A stretch of DNA of 64,000 bases from Warburgia ugandensis (taxonomy: Eukaryota > Streptophyta > Magnoliopsida > Canellales > Canellaceae), in assembly GCA_035236585.1 (NCBI GenBank), contig CP141126.1, positions 66,565,414 to 66,629,413 on the forward strand. The letters run 5' to 3'. The first letter of the stretch is position 1; each line of letters starts with the position of its first letter. Shown here one piece after another: positions 48,331 through 60,960 of the stretch. The translations under genes and the position numbers were made by a program. Below the pieces are notes generated by a model. It searched no databases. It was given only the letters and a program-made list of their open reading frames with translations, and was not told the DNA's origin.

Positions 48331-51300
48331 AGAATAGAGGGACTGGGTGACGGGTTTTGGTTCTAATGAGAAGAGAGAGTCTGAGAGAGGGCAGAATGAC
48401 TAGATAGCCGAGTGAGATAGGGGTGAAACAAGAGAGGGGAGAGGCAGGTAAGAAGAACAAGGTGGGAAGAGGGAAAGAAGAAGAAGAGGAGGAAAAAGAG
48501 AGGATGAGAGATGGGAAAGAGAGGAGAACAAGAGAGAGGTGGAGAGGAACAATCCTTCCACCTCTCTCCTCAAGGAGAAAGAGTGAAAAAGAAGAGGAGA
48601 AATCCTAATCCAACCCCTCCTTCATTTATAAGGGGATTTGCCATCATTGGTCAACTTTGCCCAGATTTGCCATCATTGGTCAAATTTGTCCAGATTTGTG
48701 GCGTGGGACCCATCAAAATTAGCTGATCTGAATTGTCCAATGTACTTTGGCTTATCTGTAAAAATAAAATACAAAATTAGAATTATCTTATGTGGATAAT
48801 TAGCTATAATGATCATCTGATCGTTAACTTTTCAAATTAACAGTTGGATGATTGATTATAGCTAAAATTGATTTAAAATCACAAAATTACCTTATTAAAT
48901 GATCTAATAAAATAGTAATCTAAGGTTATTTTTGACAAAATTAAGGACTCAACAACTATGCCCACGACCTTAGCGCCGTGTGGTCCTCGAGCACCTAGGG
49001 ACTCTCGATCATTGCCTCCACAGGGCATATGACACTTTGACGGGTGCCGTGAGACCTCCAGTGGTAATCCTCATTTACCACAGCAATCGAAGTGAGGACA
49101 AGCCTTTTTGGCATGATACCCTTTTCACCTATAGTGGTAGAGGCTGGGAGGCCACCCCGAACCTCTCAGCATAGCGTCCAAGAGATTACTAGCCCAAATC
49201 ATATACTATCAAGCAGGCAAGAACCTTTTTAAATTCAAAACATGTCTATGTATGTATCATGCAGACAAGAATCCTTTTTCAAAACATCAAAACATGTCTA
49301 TGCATGTAACACATGTCTTGGCAATATATGCGTAATGTATTTTTCATATGCATGCTAAGTTCATTTATGAAATCAAGTCATGCTAAATAGGTCATGTGCA
49401 TAAGGATGTAACATAAGTTTATTTGATATACGCATAAAGATAGGACATGTAACGTAAAAACTTAAAACATGCATTAGAAAAGCAATCATGACTCAAAACA
49501 TGCATTCTCAAAGCATCATGGATTCTTTTCAAAAGTCTAGTAGCGATAGGACACCTACCTGGATTGATCACGCCAGTTCCCTTGTCCTCATACGTTCCTG
49601 GACATGGTTTAGGGGAAAAAGGTTAGCTTGGCCTATTTCTATAAGTTCTAGAATAGTTTACCTTACTACTTAGGCATTAAGGATTCATTTCCATACCTAA
49701 GGGCCTTAGATAGGGGCTTGATAAGGTATTTTATGGTTTGGGTGTGTCTGCGCCGTCAATACGGACACAATGCCTCTCACGGCACCTTAATTGGAGTCCT
49801 AGAACTGAAGTTATGGGTATTTTAGTGTTAAGAATACATAGAAGGCCCAAAATGGACCCTGCGTCACCACTCCCAGGACGCACCTGCGTCCTGGTCGAGC
49901 CACGACCGGCCTGCACGTGCGGTGGCACGGTCTTGGGCATCATTAGGCTACGTGTTCCGTTTATGTGGAACGCGTAGTGTCATCGTCGCAGGCCCACACG
50001 AGGCGGGCGCCCGGGAAGCTAACGCACCAGGCCTCCGCCCTTTTTTTCATTTGCAGGCGCGTCCTTGGTTTTCCTTTAACGCACTGGGTGCGTTTTGGTT
50101 CTGTGGTGACCTAGGCATCCTTGGGATGCCCTAGTTCGACCCTATCGAACCAGAATGCCCCAGGCACCTGTCCTAGGTCTGTTGTGGCTCCCTAGAGCTC
50201 TGTTTTGCATGGTTTCTCATGCAAAAACTTAGGGATATTCAACCTAAGACTGAGGGGGAGATGGGTTTGGAGTTGTTTAAGGCGTACCTGATTCGTGGTT
50301 GGGTATTTTTTATGTTTTATCCTCTTGCTTGCAACTCCAAGGTTGGTTTTCCCAGGGTTTTGGACTGCCATTGGAGGCACCCAAGAGCTCTATTTATAGT
50401 AAGGAGGGTTCTGGAGGGGCGTTTCCACCGCCATGGAAGGGCAGTAGAGAAACCTCTAGAATGGCAGTGGTTTTCCCCCTGTACACTGACATTCTATAAT
50501 GTCAGTGATGCAGTACATTTGGGAAGAAGGGGGTGCCCGTATCAAAACGGGTCCCTATTTTCTCAGGCCAATTCGTTTTAAATTTAATTACAATTTTGCC
50601 CTTGAACTTCGAAGGGCCATAACTTGCTCATTTAAACTCCTTTTTGGGTGATTCTGGTCTTGTTGAATTCCTTTTTTTGAGCCGCACCTAAGGGTACCAT
50701 TCTAAGGACCAAATTTCTAGGTCTAGTCAGGGTGAACAGTGAAATGACCAAAACACCCTTGTATCAAAAAGTGAACTTTTCATTACCAACTTGGGATTTC
50801 AAGGTTACAAAAATGGAGTCATTACAATTGTGAACCATTGGATGGATTCTAGAATTTAATAAAAGTATATTCCTTCAATGAAATTTTATCTTGTACAAAA
50901 ATTCTACTTATGTTATATATGAAGTGATGACTTGGGTTTTTCAAAACAAGTTCTAAAGAAAAGAATTTTTGCTACTTTGTTTTGCGAATTTTTTTTACTA
51001 CTAAGGGCCCTGCCTTTGAAAAATGTATTACAAAATGTGTTACAAAAACCCGAGTCATCACATATGATTTGGCTAGAATTCCTTAGCTTGCCACCTTCCT
51101 TCATAGCTTATATGGCTAAGGTGGCTCAATTGACTTCCATGCAAAGGTGGTGGAAATACATGGCTTACTTCATGGGCCCACTTTGGCCATCTTTAGCTAC
51201 TTTAATCTCATCCCTTGCTGGTCCATAAGATGATCTTGGCTTTTGGTTTACATTGAAGTGATAAATTTGAGGCTTTGACTCAATCTTTTGATCTTGATCT

Positions 51301-51574
51301 TCAATTTCATCCCTATTGATCTTGGCCATTGGATCAACATCTTACTTCCTACAAAAAGTAAAAAATCCTAATTAAATCCTATAAAAACTTGATTAATCAC
51401 ATATTTTTCTTGGATTAGCTTTTGGACCTACAAAATAACAAACTTTTGCTTCATTACGTCAAAAATGCATGTGTCAAGAATTTTGGTCTAAAAGTTCTAA
51501 TTTAATGCTATTTCTTGTAATACATGGGTACTAATTGGGTGGTTATTATGCAAAACTAAATATTTATCAGTGAG

Positions 51575-51772
51575 CCTCACCATATATAAGCCAATGCACA
51601 AAAAGCACATCAACTAAGCAATTCCAACACGTAATCATCTCATTAGCTAGTTCCATATTTTGGGACCAAGAAATAAAAGGGCGTTGGCTTCATATTTTTA
51701 ATTAGTATTCATAATCAACTCTTCTCTCTAGCTATGGGATTGGACATTTAAATTTGGCAAATATTTTTCTCC
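51575..51772. other. Right flank of the nest
   Basis: Continues the sequence left of 28311. No feature recognised. Confidence 0.4.
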
Positions 51773-53911
51773 TATAACAACCCTAATTTTTAAATTGTAT
51801 TTTTGTAAAAGGTTTTAATTATTTTTGAATAAAAATTCAAATTTGGACATTGCTATTTTAAGTTTCAGAGAATTAAATTTGAAGAACACCAAATTGACCC
51901 CTAAAACCTCACTAATTGAATTGTAATAAAAAAATGATTCCAATGACAAGAACACTAAAATTGGAGCTCGAATGAAGAAGTTATGACACTAAACATGAGG
52001 GCAATTTAGTACTTATCTTTAGTGGGCCCCATTAAAAAATATAAAACTAATTATTTTAGAAAAAGGAGGGGCCATTTTGATAATGGCACCCCTGAATAGA
52101 AAACCCGACGTCTCTCTCTCTCTCTCTCCCTCTCGGCTTTCCTTCATCATTCGGCCACCAAAGCTCCACTGCCAGGCTAAGAACGAAACTGCAGAGCCTG
52201 TTTGGATGCCCAAAACCCTTCTCCTCATCTTCTTTCCCTTCGTTCAACAAGATCGGAATGCAACCCATGTTTTGACATTTTCCCATTTTCCCCCATTCCC
52301 TTCCACTCTCTCTTCCCTCTTTGTTTGATCAATGGGTAGTGACCGGACAGAGCTACTTGTCACCATCATCTCCACCTCCTCTCAACTTCAGCCACCCACC
52401 ACACAATATTGTCAATTTTTGGCAACGATCGATGACATGGGCCAGATAGGACGTGCATGACGCATGCACCTAAAGCCTGTTGGTGTCGACCCATCCTCCC
52501 CCTCCTTCCTCCTTCCTCCTTCCTCCTCTCCTCTTCCACCTACCTTACTTTCCCCCTCCTTCTCTGTCACCGACAAAAGAACCCCCGCGATTGTGAATGG
52601 TCATTAGTATAGTGCGCACAAAAGTGAAAATGACTCAGATTGATGATCTGATCTATTCATCATGCTCCCCTCAACATAGTGGACAAAACCCCTCAAGAAA
52701 ATAGATGATAAGGGTTGATACAAGGGATATTTCGACATAATAGTATTGTATAGCCAAGATTGTGTAGATTCATGACCATCCAACAACTATCCGATGATCT
52801 TAACAATCAGTTAGATGAGGATTAACACAATTACAAGTAAGATCATTATCGATCTTCTCAATTTTAGCATAACATGCAGTACATACCCTATAAATTCTAT
52901 AAATTTATGGATAGTTGGATATAATTAATATCTTATAGGTTAAATCTAGTACCTTAGATTGTCTGATCAACCAAATTAGACCTATAACCTTAGCTCTAAT
53001 GGTTAATTCATCACATAGAGATCTCGACGGTTGTGGGCCATCAAATTTCTATTAGATACACATACATTGAATATGTTAATCACCATTATCATGCCATAAA
53101 ACTTGATCCAATAGTTGAATCAACTAGAAAGCCAAAATTTAAACACTTCTAACAATCATGGGTTAGAAACTCCAAGTACTAAGAAGCGATGTGGGTAGCT
53201 AATCAATGATCAACAATGTGGATTTGGTAATCCTGTAATCATTGTTCATTCAATTAATAATCAATAGTTAATGAACATGATTAGCATCGTGGATCAACAC
53301 AATCACGTTTCCCTGTGGCAATTAGTGCCAAGCACTATCTTAGAGAAAATTCTAGCCTGTGGATGATCTCGTAAAACATAGATTACAAATGATGATGAAT
53401 TTTAATAGGAATGTGTGTGTTTCATAGATTTGTAAATAATCATAAATAAAAGATCGAATGACCAATCGTAATTGCTTTTCAATAAGTGGATTTGATGATT
53501 AGGAAGCTTGTGGAATAGGTAAATGCCACATGAGGTAGGTAGAATTAAGATGACTACATTTTCTGTGTATTGCATTATGATTTCATAGTAAGCTTTGTTA
53601 GAGTATGTGATAAAGATATTAAATATGCATGTGGTAATTTGAATCATGATTTGAACTATTTATGTAAATGTGCACATTATCCATCATTTTTTTCTTAAAA
53701 AATAAAATAAAAATCTACAAGATTGTTTAATGATATTTGGTGTAAGATAATCCACATTTTGTGCATATGCTTTTTGTGGATTTGTATTAGATAATATTGA
53801 TGAATTTTGAGGATTTGTTTTGACCTCTTTTGCCACAAAGTACTAATTTTTCAATATGGTTAAGGTTAGATCATTTGAAAAAGCTAAAGACAGTGATTCA
53901 TGGGTATGAAA

Positions 53912-54665
53912 ATCAGATGACTCATAAGAGTTGAAGACTGTTGCATCTAAGTAATATCAGACGACTCGTAAGAGTTGAAGAATGTGGTACCCAAGTAATA
54001 TCACACGACTCCTGAGAGTTGAAGACTGTGGTACACAAGTAATATCAAAGACTCATAAGAATTGAAGATTGTGGTCCCCTGGTAATGTTAAATGACTTGT
54101 AAGAGTTAAAGACTATGGTACATTGGTAATATCAGATGACTCATAAGAGTTAAAGATTGTGGCACATAGGTAATATCAGACGACTCATAAGAGTTGAAGA
54201 CTATGAACCACAAGTGAGATCAAATGACTTGTAAGAGTTGTAAGACTGTGAATTACACGTAAGATAGATGACTCATAAGAGTTATAAGACTATGAATTAC
54301 ATGTAAGATGGGACAAATTGCAAGAGTTGTAAGACTGTGAATTACATGTAAGATGGGACAAATCGCAAGAGTTGTATGAATACAAACCATAGGTAAGATT
54401 AGACAACTCATAAGAGTTAAAGATTGTGGTCCACAAGTAAGATAGAACGATTTGTAAGAGTTGAAGATTATTGTACCTAGGTAATATTAGACGACTTGTA
54501 AGAGTTGAAGACTTAGGTACATAGGTAGTATTAGATGTTTTGAAAGAATTGTAAGACTATGAATTATAGGTAAGATCAGATAAATTGCAATAGTTGTAAG
54601 ACTGTGATCTATGTGATTTGTAGGCATAGTTAAAATTAGGCAACTTATGAAAGTTGTCCTGGCTT
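53912..54665. repeat. Minisatellite, about 17 units of 44 bp
   Basis: Units of 43-45 bp open with ATCAGACGACTC or a variant and contain ACTCATAAGAGT, a small perfect hairpin (ACTC/GAGT), then GAAGACTGTGGTAC and AAGTAAT. Units 7-11 share a TGTAAGACTGTGAATTAC variant, so two subtypes are interleaved in blocks. Confidence 0.9.
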
Positions 54666-55390
54666 GGGGTGAGTTATAAGACTCTTGTCATTTTACTGAT
54701 GAAGCTAGCCGATGAGGACAGGTGTAGTGTAGCATTGATAGGCTTCTAAGTGCTCCAAATTTTAATGAATTTTGAGAATTTATTTTATATGGCCCCTCGA
54801 TGGATTCTTAAGGATTTGTGTTGGAAGTTTTGACATTGAGATTTGAAAGTATTGTCTATATGATAGTTGATGTTTCATACATCTTTTAGTATATTTTGTG
54901 TTTCCCATTGAATTGAGAATTTGATATTGAACGTGATCTTGTGATTTAGACGAAATGTATGGAGATTGACTAGTTGAGCTTTTATACCTTTATTTTACAT
55001 ACTAAAATCCAATCCAAGATTAGATATTTTTATACGAAGGTATTTCATGAGTTTATAGTATTTGAGATTGATTTATGAGTAATGTAAATTCGGAAGACAT
55101 ATATGTTTTGTACATGTATTTTTTATTTTCTCAAAATTACTTTTCATATTTGTACTATGATTGAATGAGATTGAGTTCAGTTCTTACAGAACATATGAAT
55201 TGAGAATCGAATAGTTTTGACATGAATACATGATTTATAAATTGATAGAATTGACATGAATACTATGTTTTGAGATATACTGATCTTGATCAGATATGAT
55301 ATATTATTTAAAGCATTGAATTTTGGTAAAACATAATTTTTGTTTCATTATTTATGCATCTTGTTCCACCTACACAAACACAAGCTTCCT

Positions 55391-55418
55391 GAGATATCAT
55401 ATTTTTTTACAATATCTC
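55391..55418 (+). other. Stem-loop in LTR
   Basis: GAGATAT (55391-55397) and ATATCTC (55412-55418) are exact reverse complements, flanked by CCT and AG as in the other LTR stem-loops of the window. Confidence 0.55.
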
Positions 55419-55587
55419 AGATTTGATGGAATAGAAAAAATTGAAGAGAGTGAAAGATATAACAGAGAGTTTCATAAAAGATCAGCATTAGTGATGTCAA
55501 AGTAAGTATAAGAATATATGATTTATCCTTATAGAATCGATGTATTAGATTGTTACATCATGACTTATATTTTGTGGACATATGGAT

Positions 55588-58500
55588 TGTTGACTGCTTT
55601 ATCATAAGTGCATGAGCTAATATAGTGTAGCTGATGCAAGTATGGATCGGTCCCATAGGGACTAGACGCAAAAAGATGAAGTTAAATAAAATTTAATTGT
55701 CCAAAAATAAAAAATAACAATAATTAACTAACAATAAAATAAAATTTTCAAATATATTTAACTAAAAAAAATTACAGAATTCCAAACTAAAAAATACAGA
55801 AAATTGACTAAAAAACACATTAAATCTACTTCCCTAGCTTGATCATAGCCATTTTCTTCAAATCTAATATCATAAAAGTTGATCGGACTTCAGCAATCTC
55901 TCCAACAAGTCCTTAAAGGATCCCATGGCTAGATTGTTTAGATTTCCCAAAATTTTAAAGATCAGGACTAAAAAGGATTTCTAATTTTGGATGGCTTAGA
56001 TTGGTTTCGAGATTTTAGATTTAAGATCAGAGACATCGAATAAGCTAAGAGATGTCCTAAGAACATAACTTGAAGATCAATTAAAATTCTAAAGTGAAAT
56101 AGATGATGAAATAGAGAGATCTTGTTTGTTAAGGCTAACCATTGATTAGGTTAAGCTTAATCAAATTGGCTTGGATTATGCAATTCTCGAATAAGCAGAA
56201 TAGGGATAAAGTAAAACTGAATTAAATAAAAAGACAAAACTAAGGACAGATCAGGAATTTAGGAAAAGAGTCCAAGGTCAAAAATGGAATAAAAGAAAAA
56301 AAAATCTGATTTTTAATAAAAACAGGGAACTATTGGAGGAGGAGGATGAACAGTAGGGGAAGAGAAGAAGAGGAAGAAGATGAGGAGGAGGGGAAGAATC
56401 AGGGGAAAACCTGGATTGGTTTCATCCTATGAAGAAGAGGAAGGTGCCGACTTATGGATGAGACTAGACAAAGGAGGTGGAGCAAGGAAGAGAGGGGCTT
56501 CTAGCATTGTTGAAGCCTATGAACAGAGAGGAGAAGGTGCTAATTTTGTCAGCATGACAGTGAAAGTTGAGAAATTAGGTGATCGAGAGATAGGAGAAGC
56601 AAGGAAAGAGAAAGAGGGGCTATCAGAGGTGAGGAAGATAGAGGGAGAAGTTGGGAGGAGAATGGTGAGGGAGGAAGGGTGCTGGATGTCTTTGATAGAA
56701 TAGGCCAATGAAGAAGGAGATGCTGGGCAGAGAAGTGCTTACTAGCAGATGCGGACAGGGAAGTGCTTACTAGCAAATGAGAAGGAGGTGAGAGGAAGAG
56801 AGATTAGGTAGAGCATGTGAATAGAGGAGGTGAGATGGTTCTGTTGGCGTGCTATTATTTTTGACAGAAGTGTGCTATGCTATTCTATAGGTTTGATAAT
56901 AGAGAAGTAGGCAAAGCAGTGGAGGGTGTGTGTTGATGGAGCAAGTAGACAAAGCTCGAGAAAGAAAGCAATTCGGTGGGTGGTTTTATGCATGAAAGAG
57001 AAAGGTGCAGTGGAGAGGGAAGGGCAGAGAAGAGATAGAGATACATAAAGAAGAGGGATGTAAGCAACAGAGGGAGAGTGAGAGAGAGAAGGAAGAGAGG
57101 GAGGTGGGTACGAGAGAGAAAGTGAAGAGAGAGAGAGAGAGAGATGTTGTAGAGAGCTCTCCTCCGGTTCAGAGAAGGGGAATCTTTTGCTACCTTCCAC
57201 CTTCTAAATTCTATTTCTTTCTTATTCCTTTAGGCATCCCCATCTTGTATCATGGGCCCCATGTAGCCTTTTGTTCCTTGATAGTGCCTCTAGTCTACTA
57301 ATTCGATCCAAGTCATTTGGTTGATCTGCACCATACAAAACTCAATTAGATTCATCTTGATTATACTTATATTAGCTCTTAATGATCATTTGACTGTTAA
57401 ATTTGACAAATTAAGGGTTAGATGATTAATTGGAAATAAAATTAAAATTAAGTTAAAAATTGCAAATTTGATCAGTTATACGATCTAATTAAATGCTAAA
57501 GTAGGGGTATTTTGACCAAAATTAAACCCTTAACATACTCCCAAACAAGCATTTTTCTAGTCTAGAGTAAAACATGAGAAAAATCAAATTCTAAAAATTA
57601 TTTTCAAGCCAACTCCACTTTTCCTGAGAGAATTGTCTTCAACAAAACTATCAAATTTAGAAAACTAATAGAAATGAATGAAGAAATCAAAACCCTACCC
57701 ATATGCTAAATACATTCTACTTAAGTTCAGAGCCCAAAATTGAGTGTGTGTACAATCTACATATAGAATAATTTTTATCTCTAAGTAGACTTTTAACTTT
57801 TGAACTCAATCTAAAATATGTTTTGACCCTAATCCTCTCTAATGACATACAATTAGAAATAATCTCTTGGATAAAGGCCTCAAATCATATCTCTCTATTA
57901 AATATGTGAACTGAGTAAAGAAAAACAAATTTATCTCACATATAATCATGAAGAATGAGAGTTATTAAGGAATTTATTTTTTGATCCCTTTATAATGGAT
58001 GTCATTACCTTTGAATATTTAGAAATATTACTCTTTAAATCATATCTTCATTAAGACTATATTTCTTCTAGAATCAATAGGTCTTTAACGGGGACGAAAC
58101 ATAGGCTTAGGACAGGGTACCAAAGAAAGGGTATTCAAAATTTCTTCAACAATAAGTAGAGGTATTCTAAAGTTGGCAATTCCTCTTTACTTGTACTGAA
58201 GATAATATTTCATTTTCCACCTTTTTTTTGGCATTCATTGAACTTTTTTTTTCAATACTTTTTCTTTCTTTTCAATATTTTTGAATCACTTTGAAGAGTA
58301 TGTCTTTTTTTTATATTCACTTTTCTATTTTTATTGCAACTAAAAAGTATATCTTCGTTCATCTCTAATTTATATTTCAAAGAAAATAGGTAATGGATAA
58401 TTTATACTGGGTTGATGTAAGTAAAGGTAATTTGGGTGAGAAAATAAAATGCTTACATAAAAGGTTCAATTTGGCTAAGTAGTGGTAAAAATACTCTTTG

Positions 58501-59480
58501 GGTAGGCTTTCTGTCTCTAAGTTAACAACAAGGATGACCTAAATTAGTTTCTAGGTTTCCTACAATCTATTAGATTCAATGAACTTCCAAAATTTTAAAG
58601 GTAATATTCCAATAATTTAGGTAATTAGCCAAATTAAAAATTGAGGGATCAAATCTACTTTAAGCACATTGAAGAAAATTAGGCACATTTATAACCTCTC
58701 AAAAACATGCATGGCCCTAAAACTCACTTTGGTTATAAGTCTCCACTGAATTTCTTTAGGATCTCTAAGTTATAACTACTTATCAATCTAGACTATGTAT
58801 ATGCAACTGCATGTATAGATGTGGTTTGAGATTTTGCTTTTATGGAATACTTTAGAAAATGAGTGAAAATGATGAATTAATCATGTTCAGTTTCATTAAT
58901 AAGCTCAAGTTATCTAGGCTATACTTTAGAAATTCCAATTCCCATCATAATGTAGGAATTGACCTAAAAATTTTCAATTTTTTTAACAAAATTTTCATTT
59001 TTCAAATATTTTTTAAATTAAGAGAAACAACTAAAAAACTAGAATTTGCCAGAATTCTACATCCCCAACCTGAAAGAAACATTGCCCTCAATGTTTAAAA
59101 AGTAGGACCTAAAATGAATATGAGTGATGTACAAAACAACAAAAAGAAAAAATAATAATACAAAAGGTAATACAAAGGGATTAGATCCATTCAATCATGA
59201 TAAATAGGATCCTCCAGAGTTGTGGACCCAACTTCTAGATTCTCATATTCTAGGAAAAGCTTTAAATGTTGACCATTCACTTTGAAAGAATGACCAGTCC
59301 TAGTATCCTCAATCTCAACGATCCCATATGAAAAAACTTCTTTTACTATTTATGGACTGGTCCATTGAAATCTAAGCTTACTTGTAAATAGGTAGAGCTT
59401 AAAATTGTAAAGCAGAACCTTCTAATTGAGAAAGAGAAAAATTATAAATAACTTGAATGTATTCAATAACCTCCAATTTT
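55588..59480 (-). mobile_element. Athila/Tat-type element, 3' part
   Basis: LTR 55588-57535 (TGTTGACTG...CTTAACA) with TGGAT at 55583-55587 as the likely left target duplication. The internal part 57536-59100 follows the same order of sequence as 37277-38960 of the gag-only element. On the minus strand 59170-59460 encodes the end of integrase (KLYLFTSKLRFQWTSP, then GIVEIEDTRTGHSFKVNGQH), the typical C-terminal tail of Athila/Tat integrase. The 5' part of the element is missing. It is broken and old. Confidence 0.75.
59170..59460 (-). pseudogene. Integrase C-terminal remnant (Athila/Tat-type)
   Basis: Integrase joins the DNA copy to the chromosome. Only the last part is left: a segment matching the usual RWxGPF block and a FKVNGQxLK block just before the stop. 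It is a fossil; the rest of pol is not in the window. Confidence 0.7.
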
Positions 59481-60960
59481 TTAGAAGATTCTTGAACGTG
59501 TCCTTTTCTCATATATTTCAAATGTATTCAGTAACCTCCATCTCAAATTTCACTCAAATTTAAGAAGAATTTAAAGAGAAACTTGCACTTGCAATGTGCA
59601 ACTATAACTTCAGATAGTGTCACTAGCATTTTACTAGAAAAACAAACTTTGAATATAAGTGATTATCAGCAACATTGTCACATGCCAAATTGTTCCCTAC
59701 TTAATTATCTTCGAAACAACATATTACAACCTAAAATCAGCTTAGAATGTAATAAGATATAATAGTACAAAATCATAGGAGAGTAATACAAGTGATCACG
59801 AGTTGCAGGTTTTTCTTGCATACACCTGATGAGCATGGTACTTTGGCCAAGTTTTTCACCACCTTAGACATCAAATTTTCATTTTAAATTTGGTACCTAG
59901 GATACTTGAATATCAAAAAATCCAATGGTATGATTATATTTTCATTAAAGCTTATATCTCTAAAGATATTTGATCAGAAATGTGGCCAATTCATCACACA
60001 TTGGATCAGTGTTTTCCTGCTTGTGTAAACCTATGAGCACATGGTGAAGTTGGTCACTTCGGCCATTATATTATCCAACTTCCTCATTGAATTTTTCAGT
60101 GACATTTTGTATCTTACCTAGTTGGATGTCAAGAAATCCATCGGTTTGGTTAGATTATGAACAAAACTAATTGAAATGAAAATATTTGATACATAATATA
60201 ATCTATTCATCATAGACAGTAATATTGCAGAATAACACCTGTTACTGTTGTCTTAGAGAAATCTCATTAAAAACTCAATGAAATTGTTGGAAAGCAATGG
60301 TAAATTCTTTTTATGGCTTAGGATAACATTTCCAATGGTTTAGATCATTAAAACATTGACAAAAACTTGATTAAAATAAGGAAAATATAATCCTAATTTT
60401 GTCCTATAGTAAGAGTAAGAAAGAAAAGACAGGAATGAAGATATCTTGCTCTATTCGATGTTCCTTAGGAAAAGTTCATTTCACTTATTCCTGAGTGAGA
60501 TGAGAGCATTATCAATAATTTAGATTGTTGATCAACACCACACTAAATGCAAGCAAGAGAGAGTTCCAAAGCTCTATTACTGCATACCTTTAGGGTAGTA
60601 GTAGTAGTAGTGAAATAAAGTATAAAAAAAACATAGATTTATCCCTAATTTCTTACTCTCTTCCAATGGCAGAGACAGAGAGACTTTCAATAAAAACTTT
60701 CTTTCTTTACTTCAAGCTCTTACAAAGGAGAAATTACAAGAAAATAAAGAAAAATATTGAAGTAAAATGCTTATTACACTAGTGGATTAAGAAGGGAAAG
60801 GAGTTTTTCTTTTCCCTCCAACTCCTCTTCTTCTTCTTCTTCTTCTACCTCTCCTTGCTCCCCTCTACTTTTCTTCTCTTTACTTTCTTCCTTGCTTCTC
60901 CTTATATAGATTGAGCAGTAGCTAATGTTAGTAGCTACTCCCTATCTCTTAAGCCCCCAT
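59481..60960. other. Unassigned AT-rich sequence
   Basis: No family similarity recognised. A short GTA run (60595-60611) and a CTT-rich pyrimidine tract (60800-60900) lie near its right end. It may be an LTR of another family in minus orientation. Confidence 0.35.

Larger units (their letters stand above)
35402..48954 (-). mobile_element. Nest level 4: gag-only Athila/Tat-type element with both LTRs
   Basis: Left LTR 35402-37276 (1.88 kb), internal region 37277-42117 (4.84 kb), right LTR 42118-43410 plus 48336-48954 (1.91 kb). The target duplication ACTAT is at 35397-35401 and 48955-48959. The element reads on the minus strand: the right LTR is 5', followed by a GGTGCCATTGCCGGGGAC segment as in Athila/Tat primer-binding regions, then gag, then non-coding sequence and a G-rich polypurine tract. 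No protease, reverse transcriptase or integrase is seen. This matches the TR-GAG class of non-autonomous elements. By eye the LTRs differ by roughly 6-9 percent in the parts compared, so the insertion is not recent. It is broken, with gag interrupted about two to three times. Confidence 0.85.
42118..48954 (-). repeat. 5' LTR of the level 4 element, interrupted
   Basis: The pieces 42118-43410 and 48336-48954 match 35402-37276 end to end. The break point and the target duplication AGAAC/AGAAT show that the level 5 element landed here. Confidence 0.85.
34734..50826 (-). mobile_element. Nest level 3: minus-strand solo LTR
   Basis: Two pieces, 34734-35401 and 48960-50826, about 2.5 kb in all. In plus reading it opens TGTGATGACCCGGG and ends GGAGTCATTACA, so the LTR itself runs TGTAATGACTCC...CATCACA on the minus strand. 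The target duplication ATTGT is at 34729-34733 and 50827-50831. On the minus strand a TATA box (ACTATAAATA) lies at 50391-50400, and the shared U3 motif at 50605-50670. Its second half resembles the LTRs at 9669 and 45573; its U3 differs, so it is a related subfamily. It is a solo LTR without coding parts. Confidence 0.85.
30523..51062 (+). mobile_element. Nest level 2: 4.4-kb Tekay-like solo LTR
   Basis: Two pieces, 30523-34733 and 50832-51062. It opens TGTAATAACCCCAATTTTTG and ends GAGTCATCACA. The target duplication TATGA is at 30518-30522 and 51063-51067. A TATA box (TATAAATACA, 31101-31110) is followed by a pyrimidine-rich leader. The copy at 1-2553 matches its last 2.5 kb. It has a single LTR only, so it is a solo LTR, unusually long at about 4.44 kb. 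A CpG-rich patch at 31700-31930 stands out from the AT-rich rest. Confidence 0.85.
28316..51569 (-). mobile_element. Nest level 1: Athila-like solo LTR
   Basis: Two pieces, 28316-30522 and 51068-51569, total about 2.7 kb. It opens TGTTGTTGTTTTAAATAAAC and ends AAATATTTATCA. The target duplication GTGAG is present at 28311-28315 and 51570-51574. The left part (GGTCGATCCCATGAGGATTT) parallels the LTR left ends at 35402 and 42118, which belong to minus-strand Athila/Tat-type elements, so minus orientation is inferred. The LTR beginning at 63040 is a relative in the opposite orientation. No internal region is left, so it is a solo LTR interrupted by the next level. Confidence 0.82.
51773..55587 (+). 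mobile_element. Long Tekay-like LTR, 3' end cut by the next element
   Basis: It opens TATAACAACCCTAATTTTT, close to the TGTAACAACCC LTR start. The U3 motif (GGAGCTCGAATGAAGAAG) lies at about 51937-51990, then GGGGCCATTTTGATAATGGC, which parallels 43671-43694 and 45833-45856. Farther on come a CT-rich leader, a 17-unit tandem array and a stem-loop before the break at 55587. Non-coding fossil. Confidence 0.65.

Noticed and set aside
53912-54665. CRISPR-like look of a regular repeat array
   Set aside because: There are no unique spacers of constant length; units are continuous diverged tandem copies in plant nuclear DNA.
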